A stretch of DNA of 64,000 nucleotides from BQJU01 sp964015035. GTDB lineage: Bacteria; Bacteroidota; Bacteroidia; Chitinophagales; Saprospiraceae. Every line of letters starts with the position of its first letter. Position 1 is the first letter of the stretch. The notes under the pieces are model-generated. The model was not told the origin of the DNA. It ran no database searches and saw only the letters and a program-made list of their open reading frames with translations. Of the stretch, positions 33,801 to 42,416 are shown piece after piece. The position numbers and the translations under genes are program-made. The stretch is taken from contig CAXHCA010000013.1 of assembly GCA_964015035.1 (NCBI GenBank), positions 1 through 64,000 on the forward strand, given 5' to 3'.

Positions 33801-34691
33801 TTATTTACTGCGGGGAGGCTGCTGAGGTCCGTTTTTTTTATGCTGTTGCTGCTCAATTTGCTCCTGCCAGGAGGTGAAGCCGGGATGTTCCTTGTATACA
33901 TCCTCAACGAGTTCTGCCCGAAGATGTGTTGGATCGGGTTCATCAAGAATGGGGAGCGGGATAAAATCCGGGCCATGAACCGGGTTTGCCTTAATCGGTT
34001 GGTTTGAAGCTTTGAGGAAATCTAGCATGGATTCATCTCCCTCAATCCTGAAGGGCTCATCATAATGACGAAACATGACCCGGTTGGTTTTGCGCCGGAT
34101 ATAGGGCTCAATAATCAGATCATCGCAGGTTTCCGTATCAAATCGCAGCCTTTCCTGTGCTATTGAAATATCTGCGACATTCTGGACCAGATGTGTCCAG
34201 CCTTTGCGCGGAATTTGCCGAAGCAAAGCTCCCGACTGCTTTGATATTCTGTTTTTTTCGGCAGTAACCGAAATTAGTTGCTGCTCCAGTGCCGGATCAG
34301 CCAGATGGGCCAATTCATGAAATAGGAGCCTCCGTAAAGTGAGAGGATGTGTTTGACGATCCTCACCCTGATAAATCGCCGTATTGAGCCATTCCAAATC
34401 GACCATGATAATACCATACGGCCACCACGCTTTTCCTCCAATACCCTGCTCTTTCTCTTTACGGGTCGGCGGCCGTATGAGAATTTTACCGTCTCGACGG
34501 TCTGTGAGTGATCTTTTGGCATCGGGAAGCATCTCTCTAAATTCAGGAACTTCTCGATAAAGTTTATCGCACTCGCTTTCAAGGATCGCGCGTTCAATCG
34601 GCGAAAAATAACCTGAAATGCGAAGATGCTTCCGCCATCCATCCTGTCTCTCATGCTCCAGCTTTTTCTTCATTTCATCAGAATAGCACAA
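33801..34691 (-). CDS. Zincin-like metallopeptidase domain protein
   Basis: Up to 296 aa; MKKKLEHERQ at 34676 is an alternative start. HELAHLADPALEQQ near residue 127 is a clear HExxH zinc motif inside a helix, and WWPYGIIMVDLEWLNTAIYQ before it gives the preceding strand. The C-terminal third is Pro/Gln-rich (FTSWQEQIEQQQHKKNG). The family is unknown to me; related proteins on plasmids include toxin-like or ImmA/IrrE-type peptidases, but the motif alone does not decide. Same orientation as the zinc-ribbon gene, 98 bp away. Confidence 0.5.
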   Translation of the reverse strand: MCYSDEMKKKLEHERQDGWRKHLRISGYFSPIERAILESECDKLYREVPEFREMLPDAKRSLTDRRDGKILIRPPTRKEKEQGIGGKAWWPYGIIMVDLEWLNTAIYQGEDRQTHPLTLRRLLFHELAHLADPALEQQLISVTAEKNRISKQSGALLRQIPRKGWTHLVQNVADISIAQERLRFDTETCDDLIIEPYIRRKTNRVMFRHYDEPFRIEGDESMLDFLKASNQPIKANPVHGPDFIPLPILDEPDPTHLRAELVEDVYKEHPGFTSWQEQIEQQQHKKNGPQQPPRSK

Positions 34692-34957
34692 ATGTATTAC
34701 CGTTTTTTTACAGCTCTTCCTTTTTCGCCTAATCGCCCTTAAATCAGCGGATTATGGCCACCAATTAGCCAGCTACTTGGCTAGCTGTTTTCTCAAAATG
34801 GTTAGCTATAAATGGTTTGTTCTCAGTGAATTACCTGCATGTTTGCATTGCTGCGATAGACGTAGACGTTCTTTGAAATCCTGGCTTAGAACAAGCACGA
34901 CCTCACTAGGCCATGCTTGTCTTTTACTTATTTGTTAACCTTTAAAATTTTTCAAAA

Positions 34958-35110
34958 ATGGATCCAATTACCCTAGGCTATATCGCCTACAGAATTTGGA
35001 GATGGACAAGGACACCGGACGCACCTGAGCCGTCAGAAACGCATGATTGTGGAGATTCCACGGATGGGTTTGGCGACATGGTGGATGATATCATTGATGT
35101 CATCATCTAA
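34958..35110 (+). CDS. Small 50-aa acidic protein, candidate
   Basis: ATG 34958 to TAA 35110. It reads MDPITLGYIAYRIWRWTRTP, then an acidic tail (DMVDDIIDVII). It lies in a 537-bp gap before the VirD4-like gene and is followed by two hairpins. The start has only an AT-rich leader. The residual gap (34692-34957) contains GCCAGCTACTTGGCTAGC-like symmetry but no gene. Confidence 0.4.
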   Translation: MDPITLGYIAYRIWRWTRTPDAPEPSETHDCGDSTDGFGDMVDDIIDVII

Positions 35111-35177
35111 CGGGGTTTCTGGTCCCTCCTTTCTTTTTATGGGCGGCGTAAAGCGCCTTTATTTTTTTAATCCTCCT

Positions 35178-35214
35178 GGGGAGTGAATCCGTTTAGCGGT
35201 TCACGCCCCCTTTT
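35178..35214 (+). terminator. Rho-independent-type hairpin before the transfer genes
   Basis: GGGGAGTGAATCCG pairs with CGGTTCACGCCCC across a short loop and is followed by CTTTTAAA. A weaker hairpin with a T7 run (GGCG...CGCC, about 35142-35168) lies just upstream. Together they should isolate the transfer operon at 35229 from upstream transcription. Confidence 0.6.
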
Positions 35215-35228
35215 AAATTCCAAAGATT

Positions 35229-36668
35229 ATGACAATCAAATCTTCAAAACGACAGGAACTGGACCTGGATCGGGTGGTGATGGAGTTGACGGGTAGTAAG
35301 CACCCTGACGAAAGCATCCTGGTCAAGGATCTTCTGGAGCATCATTTGGTGGTTGCTACGACTGGGGTCGGTAAATCCAGTGTTCTGGGATATTACCTGG
35401 CTAAAGCCATCATGAATGCCAAAGGATTGGCTCCGGAAGAGAAAATCGGCATGATTATTTTTCAGTATAAGGATGACACACGGCAATGGCTTGACTGGGC
35501 CGAGGAATTCGGCCGAGCTGAGGATGTGATTCGCATTGGGCCGCAAGACCGGGATGTATTCAATGTGCTGGAAGCTTACCGGCATAAAGAAACCAGTAGT
35601 GCCGTGGATTTATTGACGACACTTTCCGGCCTTTCTTTAACCGGGGCAAATCAAAACAAAGGGGAGGCCTATTGGCGGGAAATGAATCGCCAGCGATTGC
35701 ATAGGCTGATTACCCTAGCCAAATTAAGTGGCGAATCGTTAAGTATTGCAAAGCTGTATCATCTTCACAGTACGGCGCCACAGCTGCCGGAGCAGCTGGA
35801 AGATGAAGAATTTAAAGCCAATAGCTATTGCTGGCAGATGCTTCAAAAAGCTTTTCACCATGTGGGAAGCGACCATCCGGAATTTCAGCTGGTGGAGCAA
35901 TATTTCATTCGTGAAATGCCCTATATGAATGATCGTACTCAGAGTTCCATCCTGAGTATGACGAGTGGGACTTTGGAGCCCTATGTGAGCTCCCCTTTGC
36001 TAAATCGCCTGTTTTGTGGCGGGACCACTATTTCACTGGATCAATTACTGGGCGGGAAAATTGTCATCCTTGACCTCGCGATCAAAACCCATGAATATGC
36101 TGGTAAATTATCGCAATTGATGTTTAAGCATGTGTTGCAAAAGCGCATTGAGGACCGGGATTTAACGCAATTACCCTGTCCCGTTATTTTTCACCTCGAT
36201 GAATATGCACAATTTATTTCGCCTTATGATGCGCTTTTCCTGAGTACGGCACGATCATCCCGTGCCGGATTTCTGGCGATGATTCAGAATATTTCCGGCT
36301 TATTTGCTCAGGTAGGCGGCGACGGTTTTATCGCCCAGGAAAATGTCAACAGCCTGCTGGCCCTGTTCAATCATAAGTTTTTCATGGCGCAAAACAATCA
36401 TGTGACCAATGAGTTTGCGGCAAAAACCATTGGCATGGGATTACGGTCGCTAAACAATACGTCGATGCAGTTAGAGGAATTTCAGGGCAATAGCGGCTAT
36501 AGCGAATCTTATCATTACCAGGTCATGCCGGTGGAATTCACCACATTGCGACGCGGCGGCAAAGCACATCAGGGGATTGTCGATGTCATTTTAATGGCAA
36601 CGGGAAAGCTCTTCTCCAATGGTAAGAACCATTTACGGCTACGTTTCAAGCAGCCCTGGATGCGTTGA
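35229..36668 (+). CDS. VirD4/TraD-like conjugative ATPase lacking membrane anchor
   Basis: 479 aa. Walker A (VATTGVGKSSVLGYYLA, near residue 42-58) and Walker B (CPVIFHLDEYAQF, near residue 320) place it with the FtsK/HerA/VirD4 pumps. SSRAGFLAMIQNISGLFAQ and LLALFNHKFFMAQNN match the sensor/arginine region of coupling proteins, which hand the relaxase-DNA complex to the secretion channel. The usual two N-terminal membrane helices are absent: the protein begins directly with the ATPase domain. The next gene is a multi-helix membrane protein that could supply the anchor. An AAAGATT-preceded ATG after a double hairpin makes this the first gene of the transfer operon. Confidence 0.8.
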   Translation: MTIKSSKRQELDLDRVVMELTGSKHPDESILVKDLLEHHLVVATTGVGKSSVLGYYLAKAIMNAKGLAPEEKIGMIIFQYKDDTRQWLDWAEEFGRAEDVIRIGPQDRDVFNVLEAYRHKETSSAVDLLTTLSGLSLTGANQNKGEAYWREMNRQRLHRLITLAKLSGESLSIAKLYHLHSTAPQLPEQLEDEEFKANSYCWQMLQKAFHHVGSDHPEFQLVEQYFIREMPYMNDRTQSSILSMTSGTLEPYVSSPLLNRLFCGGTTISLDQLLGGKIVILDLAIKTHEYAGKLSQLMFKHVLQKRIEDRDLTQLPCPVIFHLDEYAQFISPYDALFLSTARSSRAGFLAMIQNISGLFAQVGGDGFIAQENVNSLLALFNHKFFMAQNNHVTNEFAAKTIGMGLRSLNNTSMQLEEFQGNSGYSESYHYQVMPVEFTTLRRGGKAHQGIVDVILMATGKLFSNGKNHLRLRFKQPWMR

Positions 36669-36693
36669 TTTTTTAACTTTCAAATCATTAATT

Positions 36694-37455
36694 ATGCACA
36701 ATCAAAATAAACAAACGGCGGAAGGGTTATTCACCGATATGATCGGCAATATCCTGACCGGCGGAATGTATACCCCGATGAGATGGGTCTGGAACCTTAT
36801 CGCACGTGTGAATACCATGCTGTTGATGGTGTTTTTACGCAAGAATATGGGGCGTAAAATTGCCGGATTCGGGAGCTGGATTTACACTTCCTTATGGATG
36901 ATGATTCTGTTTTTCGCTTCGGTATTGACAGCCAAAACCGACCCGGTCACCGGCGTGATCGTCGATGACGGTTACAGTGCTCCCATTATCCTGATTCATG
37001 CCGGGCTTTTTCTGATTTTCTCATTCTGGCGGAAAATCGGTGCGTGGTTTAATCTAAGACAAAGCGGTAAGGCAAGCGTTATTACCCGCATGCCTGTTGA
37101 AATTGGAGATAGTGTCATTTATCCTTTGATTCGGTTCGTACTGAAACCGTTGGGACTGATCGACCATGAGCATAATCCCAAAAGCTGGTGGAGGCTGACG
37201 CATGATCGCTGGATTGAATGGGTGGAACCGGCGTTACTGGTAGGAATCGGCTATCTGATTTTGCAGGCGGGATATGGCGTTTATGGTAAATTCTTCATTT
37301 TTGCTTCGATCTGCTTTTGGGGGGCAACCATTCGGGCATTCAATAATAATGCGGTTATCCGGGCCAAAAAAAGCGAAGGTCAGCAAATTCGCAAGATTGC
37401 CGAAGCCCGGACTCCCCAGCATACCGAATTTGATGGTCATGTAATCGGCCAATAA
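36694..37455 (+). CDS. Membrane protein next to the coupling-type ATPase
   Basis: 253 aa from MHNQNKQTAEG; the frame is open further upstream but only inside the ATPase gene. Three to four hydrophobic segments are visible: IYTSLWMMILFFASVLTA, PIILIHAGLFLIFSFW, ALLVGIGYLILQAGYG and FIFASICFWGATIRAF. Its position 25 bp after the ATPase gene suggests a role as the detached membrane anchor of the coupling protein. No homology to a named Tra protein is apparent. Confidence 0.6.
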   Translation: MHNQNKQTAEGLFTDMIGNILTGGMYTPMRWVWNLIARVNTMLLMVFLRKNMGRKIAGFGSWIYTSLWMMILFFASVLTAKTDPVTGVIVDDGYSAPIILIHAGLFLIFSFWRKIGAWFNLRQSGKASVITRMPVEIGDSVIYPLIRFVLKPLGLIDHEHNPKSWWRLTHDRWIEWVEPALLVGIGYLILQAGYGVYGKFFIFASICFWGATIRAFNNNAVIRAKKSEGQQIRKIAEARTPQHTEFDGHVIGQ

Positions 37456-37522
37456 TCATCTGCTTTTCTTCATTCAGGGCGGTCCGTGGTTCTGACCTGG
37501 ACCGCCATCAACTTCTTTCATC

Positions 37523-37903
37523 ATGGCATGGATTGGAATTCTTGGCCGGATGGCCAGATCGGCAGGGAAATCCCTCGCCCAATTAACCCGTAAGGCACGA
37601 AACACGCAAGCGACGGCAAAAAAGCCGAAAGCGGCGGTTAAATCACAGGAAATAAAAAAGGCCGGTGCTGAAGCCGAGCTGAGTAATATGCAAAAGGCCA
37701 AGGCGCAGGCCGGTAAAATGCAGGAAGAACTGCGCCAGAATAAGATGGCGCAGCAGGGGAAAGATGTCAAAACTCATGATGGCAGTGCTCCGCCCCATGT
37801 AACGGGCAAGGCAAATTCCTCTTCAAATGATAGCTATAATCCATCCGGATTGACCCGGTCTCCTGCGCGGGAAAGGTCACGGGGGAAAGGCCGGTCACGC
37901 TAG
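37523..37903 (+). CDS. Small basic protein of the mobilisation region
   Basis: 126 aa, very rich in Lys, Arg and Ala (RMARSAGKSLAQLTRKARNT, ATAKKPKAAVKSQEIKKAGA), with a coiled-coil middle and a Ser/Arg-rich tail (SPARERSRGKGRSR). Charge and location between the membrane protein and the relaxase suggest a nucleic-acid-binding accessory factor such as a relaxosome component. No fold is recognised. Confidence 0.5.
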   Translation: MAWIGILGRMARSAGKSLAQLTRKARNTQATAKKPKAAVKSQEIKKAGAEAELSNMQKAKAQAGKMQEELRQNKMAQQGKDVKTHDGSAPPHVTGKANSSSNDSYNPSGLTRSPARERSRGKGRSR

Positions 37904-37953
37904 CTTTTGACTCGGTTTTATGGTATGATTAGTACCTAGCTGAAGGAGAAAGA

Positions 37954-38376
37954 ATGTTTCATCATATTATCGTTGAAAAGGAATTATTGCCGGTGCGTGA
38001 GGCCGCCGGTGAAGGCAAGATTGAGGCGATGTTCGAGCTGGCCGATGCGATCTTACAGGGTCGGCATACCAAGGCTTCGCCTGAATTGGCCGGGCCGGTG
38101 ATTGAGGCGATGTTTGACCATCCGGATTTTCGCAAAGACCTGCAACGTTTTTGCAATACCTATGTGATGATGACCCATTACTTCAAACTGCAATATGAAA
38201 TGGGCCGCATTGAATTACGGGAAATGGTCGAGCAGGGCAGCGAGTATTTACAGATGATGATTCAGACCATGACAACCGCTCCCCGACATCACTGGAATAG
38301 GGCGCAATTGCAACACTGCTTATGCTGGATTGATGAACACCAAGCCTTGCTGGTAGAGCTGGAAGGAGCAGGATAA
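37954..38376 (+). CDS. Helical protein of unknown function, 140 aa
   Basis: 140 aa with a good ribosome site (GAAGGAGAAAGAATG). It is all-helical by composition (LLPVREAAGEGKIEAMFELA, SEYLQMMIQTMTTAPRHHW) and begins like a Sel1/TPR repeat. It may be an interaction partner in the mobilisation cluster. A strong terminator at 38415-38447 ends this transcript before the relaxase region. Confidence 0.55.
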   Translation: MFHHIIVEKELLPVREAAGEGKIEAMFELADAILQGRHTKASPELAGPVIEAMFDHPDFRKDLQRFCNTYVMMTHYFKLQYEMGRIELREMVEQGSEYLQMMIQTMTTAPRHHWNRAQLQHCLCWIDEHQALLVELEGAG

Positions 38377-38414
38377 CGGCTTTCTAAACCAGCGTTTTTC
38401 CGACCCTTTCATTT

Positions 38415-38447
38415 AGGCTGTATCAATGAGATGCAGCCTGTTTTTTT
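38415..38447 (+). terminator. Strong rho-independent terminator
   Basis: AGGCTGTATC pairs with GATGCAGCCT around a short loop and is followed by GTTTTTTTG. It is the clearest terminator in the element backbone and closes the 35229-38376 operon. Confidence 0.8.
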
Positions 38448-38533
38448 GTCTTGAGGGGGCGAAAATTCTGATTCATTCTGGCAAAAAATGACTTCAGCGA
38501 TCAGAACAGAATTCCGTTTTATCAACCAGGATT

Positions 38534-38606
38534 CCTCCTTATTTCATCGGCGATTTACCACCTGTAAGCACCGCTTAGACGAGATGTCTGTAGAGAAATA
38601 AGGAGG
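38534..38606. other. Candidate oriT upstream of the relaxase
   Basis: Perfect 12-bp inverted arms CCTCCTTATTTC (38534-38545) and GAAATAAGGAGG (38595-38606) enclose 49 bp that contain a small hairpin TAAGC-ACC-GCTTA (38565-38577). It sits 24 bp upstream of the MobF relaxase gene, where origins of transfer usually lie, in a 250-bp gene-free stretch. The right arm also supplies the relaxase ribosome site. The nic site cannot be placed by eye. Confidence 0.5.
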
Positions 38607-38630
38607 AGGCCGTTTTAAAGAGAGATAGCC

Positions 38631-41351
38631 ATGCTACGCATTACACAATCAAAGAATGGGGCCGGAGCCGCCCGGTATTTTGACGAAGGGCTTCAGCGCG
38701 GCGATTATTATGCGAAAGAGGAAGCCATTGGCCAGTGGGGAGGGAAACTGGCGACACGGTTGGGGTTATCGGGCGAGGTGAAGAAAGAGGATTTTGTGGC
38801 TCTTTGTGAAAACCGGAAACCGGATGGCTCTCAGCTGAATCCTCGCCATAGCCCCGACCGGCGGGTGGGGAATGATTTTTGTTTTTCTGTACCGAAATCG
38901 GTCAGTACCGTTTATGCCATCACTAATGATGAACGCATCCGCAATGCTTTTGAACAGGCGGTCGAGGAAACCATGCAGGAATTGGAACGCCAGGAAATGC
39001 GTACTCAAATAGGCCAGGGAAAAGAAAAACAGCATCACAAAACGTCAGAGATGGTGTGGGCCTCCTTCACCCATCGCACCAGCCGCCCGGTGGATGGGGA
39101 GCCCGATCCGCATTTGCATCGTCATTGTTTTGCCTTCAACACCACCTGGAATGAGCAGGCCGGACGTTTCCAGGCCGGAGAATTTGGTGCGATCAAACAA
39201 GCCGCGCCTTATTATGAGGCGGCATTTAATGCACGGTTGTCCGATAAGCTGAAACGGCTGGGCTATGGCATTGCACGGCAGGTGAATGCCAGGGGACAGC
39301 GCAGCTGGGAAATTGCCGGTCTGGACGATCCGGCCTTATTGGCGAAATTTTCGCGCCGGACTTCATTGATTGAGAGTGTGGCCGCCGAGCAGAAGGAAAA
39401 AGGGGAAATGCTCACAGCCCGGCAAAAAGCGCAGCTGGGCGCGCTGACACGGGAGAAGAAACCGCAGGGACAATCTTATCAGCAATTACGTGAGTTGTGC
39501 CGTGCCCGGCTGAGCGAAGAAGAAAGCGATGCGGTGAGACAAGCCCCGCATCGGGCATTTGGCGGTGAGTCTCGCGAAACGGTAACGGCAAAACAGGCGG
39601 TGAATCGGGCACAGGGTCATTTGTTTGAGCGTAAAAGTGTGGCCACCCCTTATCAGCTGAAAGCCGAGGCGTTAAAGCGAGGATATGGCGATTTGTTGCC
39701 GGACCAGGTGGAGGAAGCCATTAATCAGGGACCGTTTTTTCGGCGTGAGATTGGCGGGAAGGAATATATTACTACCCGCGAGGCGGTAAAGGAAGAAGAG
39801 AAGATGCTGGCTTATATCAGACAGGGACGCGGCAAAGAATTGCCGCTTAATCCGCATTACTGGCCGAAAGCCGACTATCTGAATGAGCAACAGCAGGCGG
39901 CGATTCATCATGCATTGAACGATACGCATTCGGTGACGGTAATTGCCGGAGGGGCCGGAACCGGAAAAACCACCCTGATGAAGGAGGTGCGCGACGGGAT
40001 TGAAGCGCGTGGTATAAAATTTATCGGGGTAGCGCCCTCTGCCGCCGCTTCGCGTGGAGTGATGCGCGAAGAAGGCTTTGATGGGGCCGATACACTGGCT
40101 CAGTTGCTGCATAACCCCAAAATGCAGGAACAGGCCAGGGATGGTGTGATTTGGGTGGATGAAGCCGGGATGATTGGGAGCAAAGACATGAATAAGCTGT
40201 TTGAGATTGCCGGGCAACAAAATGCCCGGTTATTGCTGACCGGTGATATCCGCCAGCATCGCTCGGTAGCGGCTGGTGATGCTCTTCGCATTTTGCAACA
40301 GGAAGGGGGGATTAAAACCGCGCAGATAAGTGAGATACAGCGGCAACGTTCGAATCTCCTCTATAAACAGGCGGTAGCGTTGGCGGCGCAAGGCAAGACC
40401 GATGCCGCTTTGCTACAATTGGACCGGATGGGAAATGTGGTAGAAATTGAAGAAGGGCGACATCGCCTTACCATGTTAGTGACCGATTATAGTGATGCCC
40501 TGAAACAGGGCAAAACGGCGCTTATCGTCTCACCGACGCATATTGAAGGGAAGGATGTCACCGAGACCCTGCGCCAAAAGCTAAAATATGATGGGTTGCT
40601 GGCGAAAAAAGAACAGAGTTTTCTTCAGCTGAAGAACACCCATTGGACCAAGGAAAACAAGGCAGATGCCGAGCACTATCGCCGGGAAGATCTTATTGTG
40701 GAATTTCACCAGAATGCGACCGGGCATGTTAAGGGAGAGCGATGGCATAGTATGAAAACCCCATCGGCATCGGCGCATTCAATTCAGGCACGCTCACCAG
40801 AAGGGGAGTTACAGTCGATTAATTTGAAGGAGAGTGCGCGATTTAGCGTGTATCAGCGGGAAGAGATCAAGCTGGCTGCAGGTGATAAAATTCGCCTGAC
40901 CAAGGGAGGGAAAACCCGTGAAGGGGTGCGGGTCAATAATGGCGATATTTTCACCATTAACGGGTTTACGCGGCAGGGGCATATCAAATTGCACACCGGG
41001 AAAACGCTGGATAAGGCGTTCGGGCATCTGACTCATGGCTATGTGACCACTTCTCATAGTGCGCAGGGCAAAACGGTGGACCGGGTTTTTATTGCCCAGT
41101 CGAGCCAATCGGGCGCGGCTGCCAGTCAGCAGCAGCTTTATGTCTCGATCTCCCGCGGGCGGCAGCAATGCCGGATTTACACTGATGATAAACAGGCACT
41201 GGAACAGGCGGTAAAGCGCGATAATGAGCGAATGACCGCTCGCGAGGTGGTAGTGCTTGACCGGGAGCGGCGCAACCGTAAGATGCGAAGTGCTTCCCCA
41301 TTACCTCAACCACAAAAACAAAAAGAATATGGAAAAGGCACAGCACTATAA
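38631..41351 (+). CDS. MobF-family relaxase/helicase (TraI/TrwC-like)
   Basis: 906 aa. The N-terminal TrwC relaxase domain (~300 residues) has candidate catalytic tyrosines in RGDYYAKE (Y26/Y27) and the three-His metal site in DPHLHRHCF (H161, H163, H165). A RecD-like helicase follows, with Walker A VIAGGAGTGKTTLMKEV near residue 440, WVDEAGMIGSKDM and a C-terminal HGYVTTSHSAQGKTVD motif. It nicks oriT, stays bound to the 5' end and unwinds the strand for transfer. Relaxases with this N-terminus are typical of proteobacterial plasmids. The end overlaps the next gene by 23 nt. Confidence 0.93.
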   Translation: MLRITQSKNGAGAARYFDEGLQRGDYYAKEEAIGQWGGKLATRLGLSGEVKKEDFVALCENRKPDGSQLNPRHSPDRRVGNDFCFSVPKSVSTVYAITNDERIRNAFEQAVEETMQELERQEMRTQIGQGKEKQHHKTSEMVWASFTHRTSRPVDGEPDPHLHRHCFAFNTTWNEQAGRFQAGEFGAIKQAAPYYEAAFNARLSDKLKRLGYGIARQVNARGQRSWEIAGLDDPALLAKFSRRTSLIESVAAEQKEKGEMLTARQKAQLGALTREKKPQGQSYQQLRELCRARLSEEESDAVRQAPHRAFGGESRETVTAKQAVNRAQGHLFERKSVATPYQLKAEALKRGYGDLLPDQVEEAINQGPFFRREIGGKEYITTREAVKEEEKMLAYIRQGRGKELPLNPHYWPKADYLNEQQQAAIHHALNDTHSVTVIAGGAGTGKTTLMKEVRDGIEARGIKFIGVAPSAAASRGVMREEGFDGADTLAQLLHNPKMQEQARDGVIWVDEAGMIGSKDMNKLFEIAGQQNARLLLTGDIRQHRSVAAGDALRILQQEGGIKTAQISEIQRQRSNLLYKQAVALAAQGKTDAALLQLDRMGNVVEIEEGRHRLTMLVTDYSDALKQGKTALIVSPTHIEGKDVTETLRQKLKYDGLLAKKEQSFLQLKNTHWTKENKADAEHYRREDLIVEFHQNATGHVKGERWHSMKTPSASAHSIQARSPEGELQSINLKESARFSVYQREEIKLAAGDKIRLTKGGKTREGVRVNNGDIFTINGFTRQGHIKLHTGKTLDKAFGHLTHGYVTTSHSAQGKTVDRVFIAQSSQSGAAASQQQLYVSISRGRQQCRIYTDDKQALEQAVKRDNERMTAREVVVLDRERRNRKMRSASPLPQPQKQKEYGKGTAL

Positions 41352-41757
41352 CCCTTCGGCCCGTTGGAGTGATCGTACCGTGAGCCGGACGCAGCAAGAT
41401 GAGCCTATCCCGGCCGGACCGGAAAAATCGCTTTTCTTCACCACGATACGCCAGCAGGGGGCGGTCGCCGAATTCATTGATTTTCACCTGAAGCCGGGGC
41501 AGCACCACACGATAGCCCTGACCGATATACGGGAAATGTTGTTTGATCCGTCGGTAGGGATTGTGCTGTTTTTCGGTTTTGGCATGGTTCGTATTGAAGG
41601 ACGGAATTTACAGGCGCTTCATGGGCTATTATGCCAGAGAAAGGTGAGTGAGATTCGGGAATTCAGTGAGAATGCGGAGTTGTTTTTTGAGAAGGAGGTA
41701 TTGTTTATTAAGAAGATTCATTACGAATCGGAGCATTTACAGAAAATGGGGTTTTAG
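41329..41757 (+). CDS. Hypothetical protein coupled to the relaxase
   Basis: 142 aa from MEKAQHYNPSARWS, overlapping the relaxase end by 23 nt. It has a mixed alpha/beta composition (DIREMLFDPSVGIVLFFGFG, MVRIEGRNLQALHGL). No signal peptide or known motif. Overlap and orientation suggest co-expression with the relaxase. Confidence 0.55.
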   Translation: MEKAQHYNPSARWSDRTVSRTQQDEPIPAGPEKSLFFTTIRQQGAVAEFIDFHLKPGQHHTIALTDIREMLFDPSVGIVLFFGFGMVRIEGRNLQALHGLLCQRKVSEIREFSENAELFFEKEVLFIKKIHYESEHLQKMGF

Positions 41758-41810
41758 GCGTTTCATTTTTCTGCGGGCAACTCTGTCGTTAAAGGGGTGC
41801 GCTTTCAACT

Positions 41811-41840
41811 GGTATTAGATGGTATTTGATGTTATCATCA
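41811..41840 (+). promoter_or_regulatory. Candidate ParD operator
   Basis: Tandem 10-mers GGTATTAGAT and GGTATTTGAT (41811-41830), then GTTATCATCA, lie directly before the antitoxin start and its ribosome site TAAGGAGG. Ribbon-helix-helix antitoxins bind such tandem sites to repress their own operon. Confidence 0.45.
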
Positions 41841-41863
41841 TTGGTGTAGTAAGGAGGAATGCA

Positions 41864-42097
41864 ATGGGAAGTTATTCTTTGGGGACTTATTTTGAGGACT
41901 TCATTAAGCAGCAAATAACCACGGGGCGCTTCAATAATGCCAGTGAAATCTTGCGTGAAGGGTTGCGGCTGGTGGAAGAACGGGAGAATAAATTACAAGC
42001 CTTGCGAAAAGAAATCCGCGAAGCAATTGAGCAAGGCGGCAGCCATACCCCGGAAGAGGTATTAAGCTATATTGAGAATCGGCTTCATGAACAATAA
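41864..42097 (+). CDS. parD: ParD-like antitoxin
   Basis: 77 aa from MGSYSLGTYFEDFIKQQITT, with TAAGGAGG eight bases upstream (an upstream in-frame ATG at 41819 has no ribosome site). The N-terminal ribbon-helix-helix (FEDFIKQQITTGRFNNASEI then LREGLRLVEE) is the CC2985/ParD pattern. The C-terminal part (LRKEIREAIEQGG) would wrap the toxin. It overlaps ParE by 11 nt. Confidence 0.88.
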   Translation: MGSYSLGTYFEDFIKQQITTGRFNNASEILREGLRLVEERENKLQALRKEIREAIEQGGSHTPEEVLSYIENRLHEQ

Positions 42098-42401
42098 ACC
42101 GCTTTCTCTGATTCTACTTGATCGGGCCAAAGAGGACATGGCCACCATTGCCGACTATATTGCGCGAGAAAGCGGGAGTCGAAAAACCGGCAGAGATTTT
42201 ACGGGGCGATTACTTGCCAAATGCCAGGAACTAGCCAGGCAGCCCTTTCCCATCGGCCGGTTACGCCCGGAATTGGGCGAAGAGATTCGCAGCTATAGTT
42301 TAGGAAACTATATTCTCTTTCTACACTACAGCGATGACCATCTGGAAGTCATTACCATTATGGAAGGTCATCGGGATATTGAAAACCAGTTGAAGCACTA
42401 A
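42087..42401 (+). CDS. parE: ParE-like toxin
   Basis: 104 aa from MNNKPLSLILLDRAKEDMAT. RelE/ParE fold: ADYIARESG near the N-terminus, FPIGRLRPELGEEIRSYSLG in the middle, YILFLHYSDDHLEVITIMEG and HRDIE at the end. ParE toxins poison DNA gyrase. As a pair with ParD it stabilises the element by killing cells that lose it. Confidence 0.88.
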   Translation: MNNKPLSLILLDRAKEDMATIADYIARESGSRKTGRDFTGRLLAKCQELARQPFPIGRLRPELGEEIRSYSLGNYILFLHYSDDHLEVITIMEGHRDIENQLKH

Positions 42402-42416
42402 CCCTGCGCAGATACA

